A stretch of 64,000 bases of DNA from assembly GCA_025989215.1 (NCBI GenBank), contig JAPDNP010000005.1, forward strand, positions 231,275 through 295,274. Reading direction: 5' to 3'. The notes beneath the pieces were generated by a model that was given only the letters and a program-made list of their open reading frames with translations, was not told where the DNA came from and made no database searches. The position numbers and the translations under genes were made by a program. This DNA comes from Neisseriaceae bacterium JH1-16 (lineage in GTDB: Bacteria; Pseudomonadota; Gammaproteobacteria; Burkholderiales; Chromobacteriaceae). This document shows positions 48,555 through 56,500 of the stretch, piece after piece (position 1 is the first letter of the stretch; every line of letters starts with the position of its first letter).

Positions 48555-49136
48555 ATGATCACCCTGCAGGAACCGAACCCGTCCGACCGCCTCTACCGCG
48601 ACGAAGAACTGGAGGTGCGCGTGCTGACGCAGGCCGACATCCAGTCGCTCTATCTGGCGATACGCGCGTCACACCGCGAGATCGGCGCCTGGGAGGGCTG
48701 GTGTACGCCGGATTATGGACTGGAACACAGCTTCGCCTACCTGCTCACCTCGGCCACTCACCGCCGGGTGGGGTTGGACTACGACTACGGCCTGGTCGAG
48801 CGCACCAGCGGCAGGGTAATCGGCTGCGTGTCGATCAACCAGATCAACCGGGTGCACCAGTTTGCCAACCTCGGCTACTGGGTGCACAGCGACTACACCG
48901 GCCGCGGCCTGGCGGGGCGCGCGGCGCTTGCGCTGGCGCGCTTCGGCTTCGCCGAGCTGGGGCTGTTCCGACTGGAGATCGTGGTGGGACTGGGCAATGT
49001 CCGCAGCCGCCGGGTGGCTGAAAAGCTCGGTGCGCAGCTCGACGGCGTGGCGCGCTGGCGTTTGAACTATCGCGGCGAGCCGTGCGACGCCTGGTTGTTC
49101 TCGCTGCTGCCGGGCGATGTGGCGGCGCCGGCCTGA
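48555..49136 (+). CDS. RimJ/RimL-type GNAT acetyltransferase
   Basis: The 193-residue protein has YWVHSDYTGRGLAGRAALAL (about 114-133), RLEIVVGLGNVRSRRVAEKLGAQLDGV and the YRGEPCDAWLFSLL end, the pattern of ribosomal-protein and small-molecule acetyltransferases RimJ/SpeG-like. The ATG at 48555 has no strong ribosome site. The target is unknown. Confidence 0.9.
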   Translation: MITLQEPNPSDRLYRDEELEVRVLTQADIQSLYLAIRASHREIGAWEGWCTPDYGLEHSFAYLLTSATHRRVGLDYDYGLVERTSGRVIGCVSINQINRVHQFANLGYWVHSDYTGRGLAGRAALALARFGFAELGLFRLEIVVGLGNVRSRRVAEKLGAQLDGVARWRLNYRGEPCDAWLFSLLPGDVAAPA

Positions 49137-49173
49137 TCCGGACCGGACGGTATCAGTCCCGGCTGGCACCGCC

Positions 49174-49253
49174 GGCGCGAAAGCGTGCATCGTTTCTACG
49201 CCCGCCAGGGTTACGAGGAATCGCCCAAGTATCTGATGAAGCGGCTGGTTTGA
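49174..49253 (+). pseudogene. C-terminal GNAT remnant
   Basis: A short open piece encodes RRESVHRFYARQGYEESPKYLMKRLV and a stop, which is the usual C-terminus of a GNAT enzyme (HRFYxxxGY). No start or acetyl-CoA loop is present upstream. It follows an intact GNAT gene and is the last of the wrecked genes here. Confidence 0.6.
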
Positions 49254-49360
49254 GCCGACCGGCCGGCTTCGGGCGCAAGCCGTCGGCGGATTTCGTGCTA
49301 ATCGCTTGATTCCGCTATAATTCCGCGCTTTGTCATTGCCGCCGTCTGCAAAGGTCGCCC

Positions 49361-51334
49361 ATGAGCCTGCCCGCCCATCAACTGGAACTGTTGTCGCCCG
49401 CCAAGAGCGTCGAAATCGGCCGCGAGGCGATCCTGCACGGCGCCGACGCGGTGTATATCGGCGGGCCGAGCTTCGGCGCGCGCCACAACGCCTGTAACGA
49501 GGTGAGCGAGATCGTCGAACTGGTGAAGTTCGCCCACCGTTACCACGCGCGCATCTTCACCACGCTCAACACCATCCTGCACGACGCCGAGCTGGAGCCG
49601 GCACAGAAGCTGATCTGGCAGCTGTACGACGCCGGCGTCGACGCGCTGATCATCCAGGACATGGGCCTGCTGGAGCTCGACCTGCCGCCGATCCAGCTGC
49701 ACGCGTCGACCCAGTGCGACATCCGCACCCCGGAGAAGGCCAAGTTCCTGTCCGACGCCGGTTTCTCGCAGGTGGTGCTGGCGCGCGAATTGACCATTCC
49801 GCAGATCCGCAAGGCGGCCGACGCGGTCGGTACCGATGCGACCATCGAGTACTTCATCCACGGCGCGCTGTGCGTGGCGTTCTCCGGCCAGTGCTTCATC
49901 AGCCACGCCGACACCGGTCGCAGCGCCAACCGCGGCGACTGCTCGCAGGCCTGTCGCCTGCCCTACACGCTGACCGACAACAACGGCGGCGTGGTGGCGT
50001 TCGAGAAGCACCTGCTGTCGATGAAGGACAACAACCAGACCGCCAATATGGCGGCGCTGATCGACGCCGGGGTGCGTTCGTTCAAGATCGAGGGGCGCTA
50101 CAAGGACGTCAGCTACGTCAAGAACATCACCTCGCACTACCGGCTGCTGCTCGACGAGATCCTCGAGACCCGCCCGGAGCTGGCGCGCGCATCGAGCGGC
50201 AGTAGCGAGATCTACTTCGACCCGAATCCGGAAAAGACCTTCAACCGCGGCGGCACTGACTACTTCGCCACCGGCCGCAAGATCGACATCGGCGCGTTCG
50301 ACTCGCCGAAGTTCGTCGGCGTGCCGATCGGCCACGTCACCCGGGTCGGCCAGGACTGGCTGGAGCTGGAAACCGCCGAGTCGCTCGCCAACGGCGACGG
50401 CCTCAACTTCATGCAGAAGCGCGAGGTGATCGGCGTGCCGGCCAACACCGTGCAGCACATGGGCCAGGGCGAGGACGGCGAGCTCTGGCGGGTGTGGCCG
50501 AACGAGCCGGCGGCATTGGTCGGCCTCAGGGTCGGCACCACCATTAACCGCAACCGCGACCACGCCTGGGAGCTGGCGCTGCTGAAGAAGTCGGCCGAAC
50601 GCCGCATCGGCGTGTGGCTGACTCTTACCGACAGTGCCGACGGCCTGAGCCTGACGGTCACCGACGAGGACGGCGTCAGCGCCACCGTTTCGGCCAAGCT
50701 GGCGCTCGAGCCCGCGCGCGATGCGGCGAAGGCCGAGGCCGGTTTGCGCGACAGCCTGGCCAAGCTCGGCAACACCATGTTCTTCGCCCACGACGTCAGC
50801 CTCGCGCTGGCGCAAGCCTGGTTCGTGCCGGCATCGGCGATCAACGCGCTGCGCCGCGATGCGATCGAGCAGCTGGAACAGGCGCGCCTCGCCGCCTGGC
50901 CGCGTCAGCCGCGCAAGGCACCGGTCGAGCCGCCGGTGGCGTATCCGGAAACCACGCTGAGCTACCTCGCCAACGTCTACAACCAGGCGGCCTGGCAGTT
51001 CTACCGCAAGCATGGCGTCGAAGTGATCGACGCGGCCTATGAGGCGCACCAGGAAGAGGGCGAGGTCAGCCTGATGATCACCAAGCACTGCCTGCGCTTC
51101 TCCTACAACCTGTGCCCGAAACAGGCCAAGGGCGTGAAGGGGGTGATGGGCCAGGTGCGCGCCGAGCCGATGACGCTGAAGACCGGCAACGAGACCTACA
51201 CGCTGAAGTTCGACTGCCGCCCGTGCGAGATGCACGTGATGGGCAAGATGAAGAAGCACATCCTCGCCTCGCCGCCGCCGTCTGCGGTGCCGGTGACCGC
51301 GCCGTTGACCTTCTTCAAGCAGCGCCCGCAGTAA
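49361..51334 (+). CDS. rlhA: U32-family 23S rRNA hydroxylase RlhA
   Basis: The 657-residue protein has the U32 peptidase-like N-domain (LELLSPAKSVEIGREAILHGADAVYIGG) and the cysteine set in ALCVAFSGQCFISH, CSQACR, and the distal CLRFSYNLCPKQ and FDCRPCEM that bind iron-sulfur. Its length matches RlhA (E. coli YdcP), which makes 5-hydroxycytidine at 23S C2501, and exceeds TrhP/YegQ (about 450). The ATG follows a weak site. Confidence 0.9.
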   Translation: MSLPAHQLELLSPAKSVEIGREAILHGADAVYIGGPSFGARHNACNEVSEIVELVKFAHRYHARIFTTLNTILHDAELEPAQKLIWQLYDAGVDALIIQDMGLLELDLPPIQLHASTQCDIRTPEKAKFLSDAGFSQVVLARELTIPQIRKAADAVGTDATIEYFIHGALCVAFSGQCFISHADTGRSANRGDCSQACRLPYTLTDNNGGVVAFEKHLLSMKDNNQTANMAALIDAGVRSFKIEGRYKDVSYVKNITSHYRLLLDEILETRPELARASSGSSEIYFDPNPEKTFNRGGTDYFATGRKIDIGAFDSPKFVGVPIGHVTRVGQDWLELETAESLANGDGLNFMQKREVIGVPANTVQHMGQGEDGELWRVWPNEPAALVGLRVGTTINRNRDHAWELALLKKSAERRIGVWLTLTDSADGLSLTVTDEDGVSATVSAKLALEPARDAAKAEAGLRDSLAKLGNTMFFAHDVSLALAQAWFVPASAINALRRDAIEQLEQARLAAWPRQPRKAPVEPPVAYPETTLSYLANVYNQAAWQFYRKHGVEVIDAAYEAHQEEGEVSLMITKHCLRFSYNLCPKQAKGVKGVMGQVRAEPMTLKTGNETYTLKFDCRPCEMHVMGKMKKHILASPPPSAVPVTAPLTFFKQRPQ

Positions 51335-51440
51335 GCGCCGCCGATTAAGCCCTCCGGTAAGCGGCCCTGCTTCGTCGTAGCTGCGGCAGGGTACTGGCGG
51401 GAGCACATCGCTGGGCTTTAGCTTCTGTTTCACGCCACGC

Positions 51441-51461
51441 ACGGCCGCCTTCGGGCGGCCG
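51441..51461 (+). terminator. Terminator of rlhA
   Basis: ACGGCCGCC and GGGCGGCCGT pair around three bases, 106 bases after the stop; the T run is weak. Confidence 0.6.
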
Positions 51462-51556
51462 TATTGCATCATGGCACCGTGCCGATTCGGCCAATCTATA
51501 CTGACCATGACGAAGGCGTAATGCCGTCGTACCAAATAACAGGACAGGGGGCGGAT

Positions 51557-51931
51557 ATGGTGGCGTTTCTGGTTGCGGCGGTGGCGGTGTTCGTCGCCTT
51601 CGTTGGGATATTAGGGCTGGCCTCGCCGAGCGGGCTGGTGAGCTTCGTCAGCGACTGGCAGTCGAAGACCGGGTTGTGGGGCGCGACCATTCTGCGCCTG
51701 TTGCTCGGTGTCGGCCTATGGCAGGTGGCACCGTTGGCGAGTTTCCCGCTGGTGTTTCACGTGCTGGCGGTGCTGTCGCTGCTCGGTGCGGTGGCGCTGC
51801 CGCTGATGGGGCTGGTGCGCTTTCGCGCAGTGCTGTTCTGGTGGACTCACCAATCGCCGGTGATGGTGCGGCTCTGGTCGGCGTTGCTGGTGGTGTTCGG
51901 CGTGTTCGTCAGCAGTGCGCTGTACGCCTGA
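51557..51931 (+). CDS. Small four-helix membrane protein
   Basis: The 124-residue protein is hydrophobic throughout with three or four membrane helices (for example MVAFLVAAVAVFVAFVGILGL at 1-21). No family is recognised. GGACAGGGGGCGGAT precedes the ATG at 51557; a longer frame would add 31 polar residues. A TTCGGCCAA copy lies upstream at 51486. Confidence 0.78.
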   Translation: MVAFLVAAVAVFVAFVGILGLASPSGLVSFVSDWQSKTGLWGATILRLLLGVGLWQVAPLASFPLVFHVLAVLSLLGAVALPLMGLVRFRAVLFWWTHQSPVMVRLWSALLVVFGVFVSSALYA

Positions 51932-51939
51932 ACGCCTGT

Positions 51940-51992
51940 TGTGGATAAGAGGCTTGTTACCATTCCCTCTGTGGATAAGCGACTTGTCCACA
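51940..51992. other. Minor cluster of DnaA-box sequences
   Basis: Two perfect boxes TGTGGATAA (51940, 51970) and one single-mismatch box TTGTCCACA (51984) lie within 53 bp of intergenic DNA. A further pair flanks uppP (37923, 37991). Confidence 0.6.
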
Positions 51993-52022
51993 GCGCAGGG
52001 TGACGGGTTTCACTGATCGCAA

Positions 52023-52047
52023 CAACGCCCCGCGATGCGGGGCGTTG
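52023..52047. terminator. Terminator
   Basis: AACGCCCCGC and GCGGGGCGTT pair around three bases, downstream of the 52054-52530 gene on the minus strand. Confidence 0.85.
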
Positions 52048-52053
52048 GAATGA

Positions 52054-52530
52054 TTAGCGTGGTACGACTGGGGTCCACGGCACCGGACAGCTCGGTGTGT
52101 ACGGGTAGTACTGGCCGTTGGCGCCGCAGTAATACCAGGAGCCGGCCGGCGGAGGCGGGGCGGCCGGAGCCACCGGCACGGCCGGGATGTACGGGTCCGG
52201 GTACGGGTAGACCGGTTGGGTATAGAAGTACCAGGCGCCGCCGACGACCCACCACCAGCCAAGGCGGCCGCCGTAGTAGCCGTGATGCCAGTAGCCGCCG
52301 TGCCAGCGCTCGATGTCGCGCGGGTGGAAACCGCCGTGCCAACCGTCGCCTCGCCAACCGTCGCCACGCCAACCGCCGTGCCAGCGCCAGTCGTCGCGGT
52401 GGCCCCAGTCGCCGTGATGACCGTCATGCCAGTCACCCTGCCAACGAGGTTCGGCCAAGGCGGTGGGAGCTTGTACGGCGGCCAGGATGGTCAGCAGGCT
52501 CAGGCTGGCCAGGCGTAGTGTGATCTTCAT
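52054..52530 (-). CDS. Exported Gly/His/Trp-rich protein
   Basis: The 158-residue protein has a signal peptide (about 1-26, ending PTALA) then a Trp/Gly/His/Asp-rich region with five-residue repeats of the GDGW type (WRGDGWRGDGWHGG). It ends with a WYYC ... YYPY ... CPVPW motif that is common at the end of small exported proteins of betaproteobacteria. The two cysteines probably pair. Function unknown; histidines could bind metal. Confidence 0.85.
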   Translation of the reverse strand: MKITLRLASLSLLTILAAVQAPTALAEPRWQGDWHDGHHGDWGHRDDWRWHGGWRGDGWRGDGWHGGFHPRDIERWHGGYWHHGYYGGRLGWWWVVGGAWYFYTQPVYPYPDPYIPAVPVAPAAPPPPAGSWYYCGANGQYYPYTPSCPVPWTPVVPR

Positions 52531-52566
52531 CGTGATGTCCTCGCTGGAGGCGCGGTGGGCTCGGGC

Positions 52567-53031
52567 TTACTGGGCCGGCTTCGCCTCGTGTTCCTCATGA
52601 GGGTGGCGCGGCAGCGTAGCAGCGTCGAAGGTTTGTTTCTGCTGCGTCGTCAGCTGAGCGTAGAAGGTCTGCGTAGCGTCGAGGCGCTGTCCCATCATGA
52701 TCTCATGTCGTTTCAGCTCTTTCAGGTGCAGCGCCATCCGGTCCGGTGCCGTCATCCTGGCCAGGTCCTCGCGGCTCGGCTCCTCTGGACGCGAACCCGG
52801 TTTCATCGCGTTGCTGTAGCGCTGCCAAGCGGCTTCCTGGTTCGGCTGCAGCTTGAGCTGGTCGTGCAGTTCCTGCTGGCGCTTGGCCATCAGCGCTTCG
52901 CGCTGTGCCGGGTCCATGTGGTGGAAATACTTCTGCTGCGGGGCGGGCTGGGTCGCATCGGCGGCCAGTACCGGGGCGGCGACACTGCCGGCCAAGAGGC
53001 CGACGATCAGCAGCTTGTTCAACACATTCAT
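52567..53031 (-). CDS. Spy/CpxP-like periplasmic protein
   Basis: The 154-residue protein has a signal peptide (about 1-23) and a helical body ending in LTTQQKQTFD, the LTxxQ motif of Spy/CpxP envelope chaperones. It contains many charged residues and HH pairs. Spy proteins guard periplasmic folding; CpxP tunes the Cpx stress system. Which role applies is not clear. Confidence 0.85.
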   Translation of the reverse strand: MNVLNKLLIVGLLAGSVAAPVLAADATQPAPQQKYFHHMDPAQREALMAKRQQELHDQLKLQPNQEAAWQRYSNAMKPGSRPEEPSREDLARMTAPDRMALHLKELKRHEIMMGQRLDATQTFYAQLTTQQKQTFDAATLPRHPHEEHEAKPAQ

Positions 53032-53165
53032 GATGGACTCCTTGAAGGTTGGCGGACGGCCAGTTGCCGTCCTGCTGCTATGCAGTGTGGTCGATAGATG
53101 TAAAGCAAGTTTTGCCTGTCGGCGGCAAATGATTGCGAAGTGTTAAGGAGGTATGGCTCAGCAAA

Positions 53166-53189
53166 AACGGCAGCCCGGGGGCTGCCGTT
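53166..53189. terminator. Terminator
   Basis: AACGGCAGCCC and GGCTGCCGTT pair around three bases; on the minus strand it ends in TTTTTGC after the lipoprotein gene. A TTGGCCGAA copy follows at 53196. Confidence 0.85.
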
Positions 53190-53210
53190 GTCGTGTTGGC
53201 CGAAGCCGGG

Positions 53211-53840
53211 TCAATAAGCGAGCAGATCGAGCACCTGGCTGCCGCTTGCCCCGACCAGTCGCAGTCGCGCCGGGTCGGCGTTGGCAGGCTGCAGCGCCAG
53301 GCCGGTGTAACTGCCGTCGACCCCGGCACCGCAACCCTGCAACGTGAAGCTGGCCGACAGGGCGCTGCCGTAGCTGACGTTGCCGTTGAGCTGGCCGCTG
53401 ATTGTGCAGCTGCCGCCGCCGGATAGGGCACCGTTGGCGGCGATGCTGAAGTCGAGCGGCTGTTGTCCGGCGACCGCGCTATAGCTGCCAGCCAGTGCCG
53501 CCAGGGTCGGGGCGGGACTGGTGTCGGGGTTGGCGCCGCTGGCGAAACTGGCCGATACCGCCGCACCGTTGGCGGTTGGCGGCACGCGCTGCACGCTGTT
53601 GCCCGGGCCGAGCTTGTACAGCGCGGCGGTCGGTTCGTTATCGCTGGTCGAGACCAGCAGGTAGCCCTGACCGTTGCTGACATAGGCTTCACCGTAGTTG
53701 CCGGCCGGGTCGCCGCTGAGCACGCCCGCTTGGGCGCCGTTACTCGGGGTGCCGCTGACGCTGCTGGCCGGGGCATCGCCGCCACCGGAGGAGCAGGCGG
53801 CGAGCAGGGTCACGAGAAAGAGGGGGGCATATCGTTTCAT
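53211..53840 (-). CDS. Putative lipoprotein of unknown function
   Basis: The 209-residue protein has a lipobox LAAC (C16) followed by a Ser/Gly/Ala linker and a beta-rich domain with repeats of GSYSAVAG/GSYTGLAL type, perhaps a small lipocalin-like barrel. Two later cysteines (SCTISG and GCGAG) may form a disulfide. No family is recognised. It follows surE by 13 bases on the same strand and is probably co-transcribed. Confidence 0.82.
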   Translation of the reverse strand: MKRYAPLFLVTLLAACSSGGGDAPASSVSGTPSNGAQAGVLSGDPAGNYGEAYVSNGQGYLLVSTSDNEPTAALYKLGPGNSVQRVPPTANGAAVSASFASGANPDTSPAPTLAALAGSYSAVAGQQPLDFSIAANGALSGGGSCTISGQLNGNVSYGSALSASFTLQGCGAGVDGSYTGLALQPANADPARLRLVGASGSQVLDLLAY

Positions 53841-53853
53841 TATGCGCTCCCGC

Positions 53854-54909
53854 TTATTTCAGCAGCGACTGCAGCTTCAGGCGCACCGCTTCGACCTGAT
53901 AACGGCTGGCCTGCGGCACACCCTGCATCGGCGTTACTGCAATGCCGAGTTTTTGACTAAGCACATTGCCTTCGGATTTCGGATTGTTGTCTTTCGGCAC
54001 GACGGTACCGCTTGGCAGGGTATTCGCGTTGCTGGCCACACCGTTGCTGACCAGGCCGATGCCCGGCTTGCCCTGGATGGCCGCCAGCGACTGGCCGTAA
54101 TAACCGGCTGCGAGCGGGTTCTGCGACAGGTCGGCGTAGAACGCCGGTGCGTAGTCGGTGGCGGTCCCCATCTGGGTCAGGATGAACGGCAGGCTGCTGC
54201 CCGATCCGGCGGTAAAGAGCGGGATGTTGACGTTCAGACCGGTGGCTGGCGGCAGCAGGCGGCCGCCCGCCTTGCTCTGGTTGGCCTGCAGCATGGCGAC
54301 CAGTTTCACCACTATGGTACCGATTTCGTAGGCATGGGCGCTCTGGTTGCCGGCCACGCTGGCGAAAGCGGTGATGGTTGGGATTGCGTCGTTGAAAGCA
54401 ATGGCCGGTAGGCCGCGGTTGATCGCGTAGTAGGCGTTGCTGACGGTGCCGGAACTCATATTGACCATGCCGGTGTTGGCGCCCTCGTTTGGACCGGAGA
54501 TCACCAGGTCCGGGGCCTTGCCGAACACCTGCGGGGCGGCAACGTCGAGGCCGTACAGGCAGGCCATGGTCGGGGTGCCGTTGACATAGTAGACGCTGGC
54601 ATCGTCCGGCGCGGTGCCGACGCCGGCGGCGCCAGCGCTTAGGGCCTTGTCAGTCACGCCACGCTCGTTGGCGGTAACGGCCGGAATCGGCGCCAGGAAG
54701 TTCATCGCACCGCCCTTGCCCGACTGGTTGTCGGCGGGGGAGGACACGATCACGTTATGGCCGGCGGCCTTCAACTGCAGCGCGGTGGCGCGCAGGTTGG
54801 CGGCGGTGAAGCCGTCGTCGTTACACATCAGGATGTTCAGCGCGTGCGCAGTCGGGGCGCTCAGGGCGGCCAGCAACGGCAGCCAGATCAGCGGCTTGGC
54901 GGGTTTCAT
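53854..54909 (-). CDS. Exported SurE-family nucleotidase/phosphatase
   Basis: The 351-residue protein has a signal peptide (about 1-23, ending AHA) followed by the SurE core: ILMCNDDGF with the metal pair D31-D32, SSPADNQSGKG, and GPNEGANTG. SurE enzymes remove phosphate from nucleotides in a metal-dependent way and are usually cytoplasmic and about 250 residues. This one is longer and exported, so it likely acts in the periplasm. The lipoprotein gene follows it. Confidence 0.88.
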   Translation of the reverse strand: MKPAKPLIWLPLLAALSAPTAHALNILMCNDDGFTAANLRATALQLKAAGHNVIVSSPADNQSGKGGAMNFLAPIPAVTANERGVTDKALSAGAAGVGTAPDDASVYYVNGTPTMACLYGLDVAAPQVFGKAPDLVISGPNEGANTGMVNMSSGTVSNAYYAINRGLPAIAFNDAIPTITAFASVAGNQSAHAYEIGTIVVKLVAMLQANQSKAGGRLLPPATGLNVNIPLFTAGSGSSLPFILTQMGTATDYAPAFYADLSQNPLAAGYYGQSLAAIQGKPGIGLVSNGVASNANTLPSGTVVPKDNNPKSEGNVLSQKLGIAVTPMQGVPQASRYQVEAVRLKLQSLLK

Positions 54910-55577
54910 ATTGGAACAGTACTCGCAGCGGTTGATGGAAATGTCATTCTGGGAAGCGGGCGATGCGGCACGAACACCCCGGATGGAGGTTGTGGCGGCG
55001 GCCTGCTTGTGGCAGGGGCGGCCAGACGCACGACGAACGGCGGCGACACGTCATCGAACGGTGTGGTACGGGGTGGCGGCTTAGTATCTTTGCGTCGAGA
55101 CAATAGGCCGTGATGATGACGTGCCGATGACAAGGCAATGACATCGACAAATGGATAGAACGGCGACGAAACCGCAGAAAACCGCCGTCGAGGCGACCCG
55201 TTAGCGGCCAGAACGGGGTAATTCAGCGATCGGGACGGGTCGTTCTTATTTTAGATAATCGCGTAAATTAGCTGCTGAATCCGGAATTAACCCGATAAAT
55301 GACGACAAATTCATCGGCCAACAGGGTTTGTCATCCCCGATAGATGTGTTACGGTAAAAAACGATTCCCACCCGGGCCGCGCTGCGTTCGGGAACATGGG
55401 CTCACTCTGTTACACAGCCGGGCAGGCTGTGCACTTCGGCGCCTCGGCGCCGTCCGTTTCGTCCCGTTTGGAGCGCCACGCTCCTGTCAGGGCTTTCATC
55501 TGGCAGCTCATGCAGTTGTCGCGATCATTACAGCGATCGGGTGTCGTCGTCGGCACCCTTCGCCAAGGAGGACGCAC
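54910..55577. other. Long intergenic region upstream of the osmoprotectant operon
   Basis: No gene is credible in these 668 bp. An AT-rich part at 55230-55370 (TTATTTTAGATAATCG) may hold the operon's promoter. Downstream, ACAGCC/GGCTGT (about 55417-55433) and GGAGCG/CGCTCC (about 55470-55485) can form hairpins in a long leader. No known riboswitch was recognised. Confidence 0.5.
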
Positions 55578-56294
55578 ATGCAGAACAGAGCGGGTTTTGC
55601 GCGCTACCGCGGCCGGCTGGCATTGGCCGGCGCGCTGGTGGCGCTGGTCTGGGCCTGGTACGGCTCGGCCATGCTCGCCCCCTATCACGAGGACCTGGTC
55701 TATCTCGCCCGTCAGCACCTGTGGCTGGTGGCGGTGTCGATGAGCTGGGCGCTGGTTATCGGCCTGGTCAGTGGCGTGCTGTTGAGCCGGCCACGACTGC
55801 GCCGCTGGGCTGAGCCGGTGATGCAGCTGTTCAACATCGGCAACACCCTGCCGCCGATGGCGGTGCTGGCGCTGGCGATGGTGGTGCTCGGCGTCGGCGA
55901 CCATCCGGCCATCGTGGCGCTGTGCCTAACCTCGCTGTTGCCGATCGTGCGTAGCACCTACAGCGGCCTTGCGGCGGTACCGGCGGCGCTGACCGAGGCG
56001 GCCGACGGCATCGGCATGACCGCCTGGCAGCGGCTGACTCGCGTCGAGCTGCCCACCGCGCTGCCTTACATCGTGTCGGGGGTGCGGGTGGCGTTGGCGA
56101 TCAATGTCGGCACCGCGCCGCTGGCCTTCCTGATCGGCGCCAGCAGCTTCGGCGAGCTGATCTTCCCGGGCATCTACCTCAACCAGCCCGACGCGCTGTT
56201 CATCGGCGCGGCCGCCACCGCCCTGGTCGCCTTCGTGCTCGACTACCTGGTCGCGGCGCTGGGGCGGCGTCTGACCCCGGGCCTCGCCGCCTGA
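55578..56294 (+). CDS. Osmoprotectant ABC transporter permease (OsmW/OpuBB-like)
   Basis: The 238-residue protein has five or six membrane helices and the coupling motif EAADGIGMTAWQRLTRVELPTALPYI typical of ProW/OpuCB permeases. With the later genes it imports glycine betaine or related quaternary ammonium compounds. AAGGAGGAC precedes the ATG at 55578. Its stop touches repeat copy D, which separates it from the binding-protein gene. Confidence 0.93.
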   Translation: MQNRAGFARYRGRLALAGALVALVWAWYGSAMLAPYHEDLVYLARQHLWLVAVSMSWALVIGLVSGVLLSRPRLRRWAEPVMQLFNIGNTLPPMAVLALAMVVLGVGDHPAIVALCLTSLLPIVRSTYSGLAAVPAALTEAADGIGMTAWQRLTRVELPTALPYIVSGVRVALAINVGTAPLAFLIGASSFGELIFPGIYLNQPDALFIGAAATALVAFVLDYLVAALGRRLTPGLAA

Positions 56295-56436
56295 GAAGCG
56301 GCCCACGATCTGCTGCACTCGGGTGATCCTGCGTTGAAATGCCGCTCAACATGCTCATGGACTCGGTGTCCATTCCGCTGTTTCGCGTCATTTCGCCTTG
56401 TCTGACCCTTCGTTCGCGAGATCGTGAACCGCTTCT
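56294..56436. repeat. Interspersed palindromic element, copy D (inside an operon)
   Basis: This 143 bp copy has outer arms AGAAGCGG / CCGCTTCT, changed at two bases on both sides relative to copy C, so pairing is kept. The left arm then differs by two bases (CCCACGATC against GATCGTGAA). It lies between the permease and the binding-protein genes with no space on the left. Confidence 0.87.
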
Positions 56437-56500
56437 TGGTTCTCGCGGTCGCCGGCCTCGTCCGGCGGCCATCCGTCATCCCCATCCAAGAGGAGGACGC

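Noticed and set aside
52335-52385. Short tandem repeats resembling a CRISPR or minisatellite
   Set aside because: They are 15 bp coding repeats for GDGW units in the exported protein at 52054-52530, without spacers.
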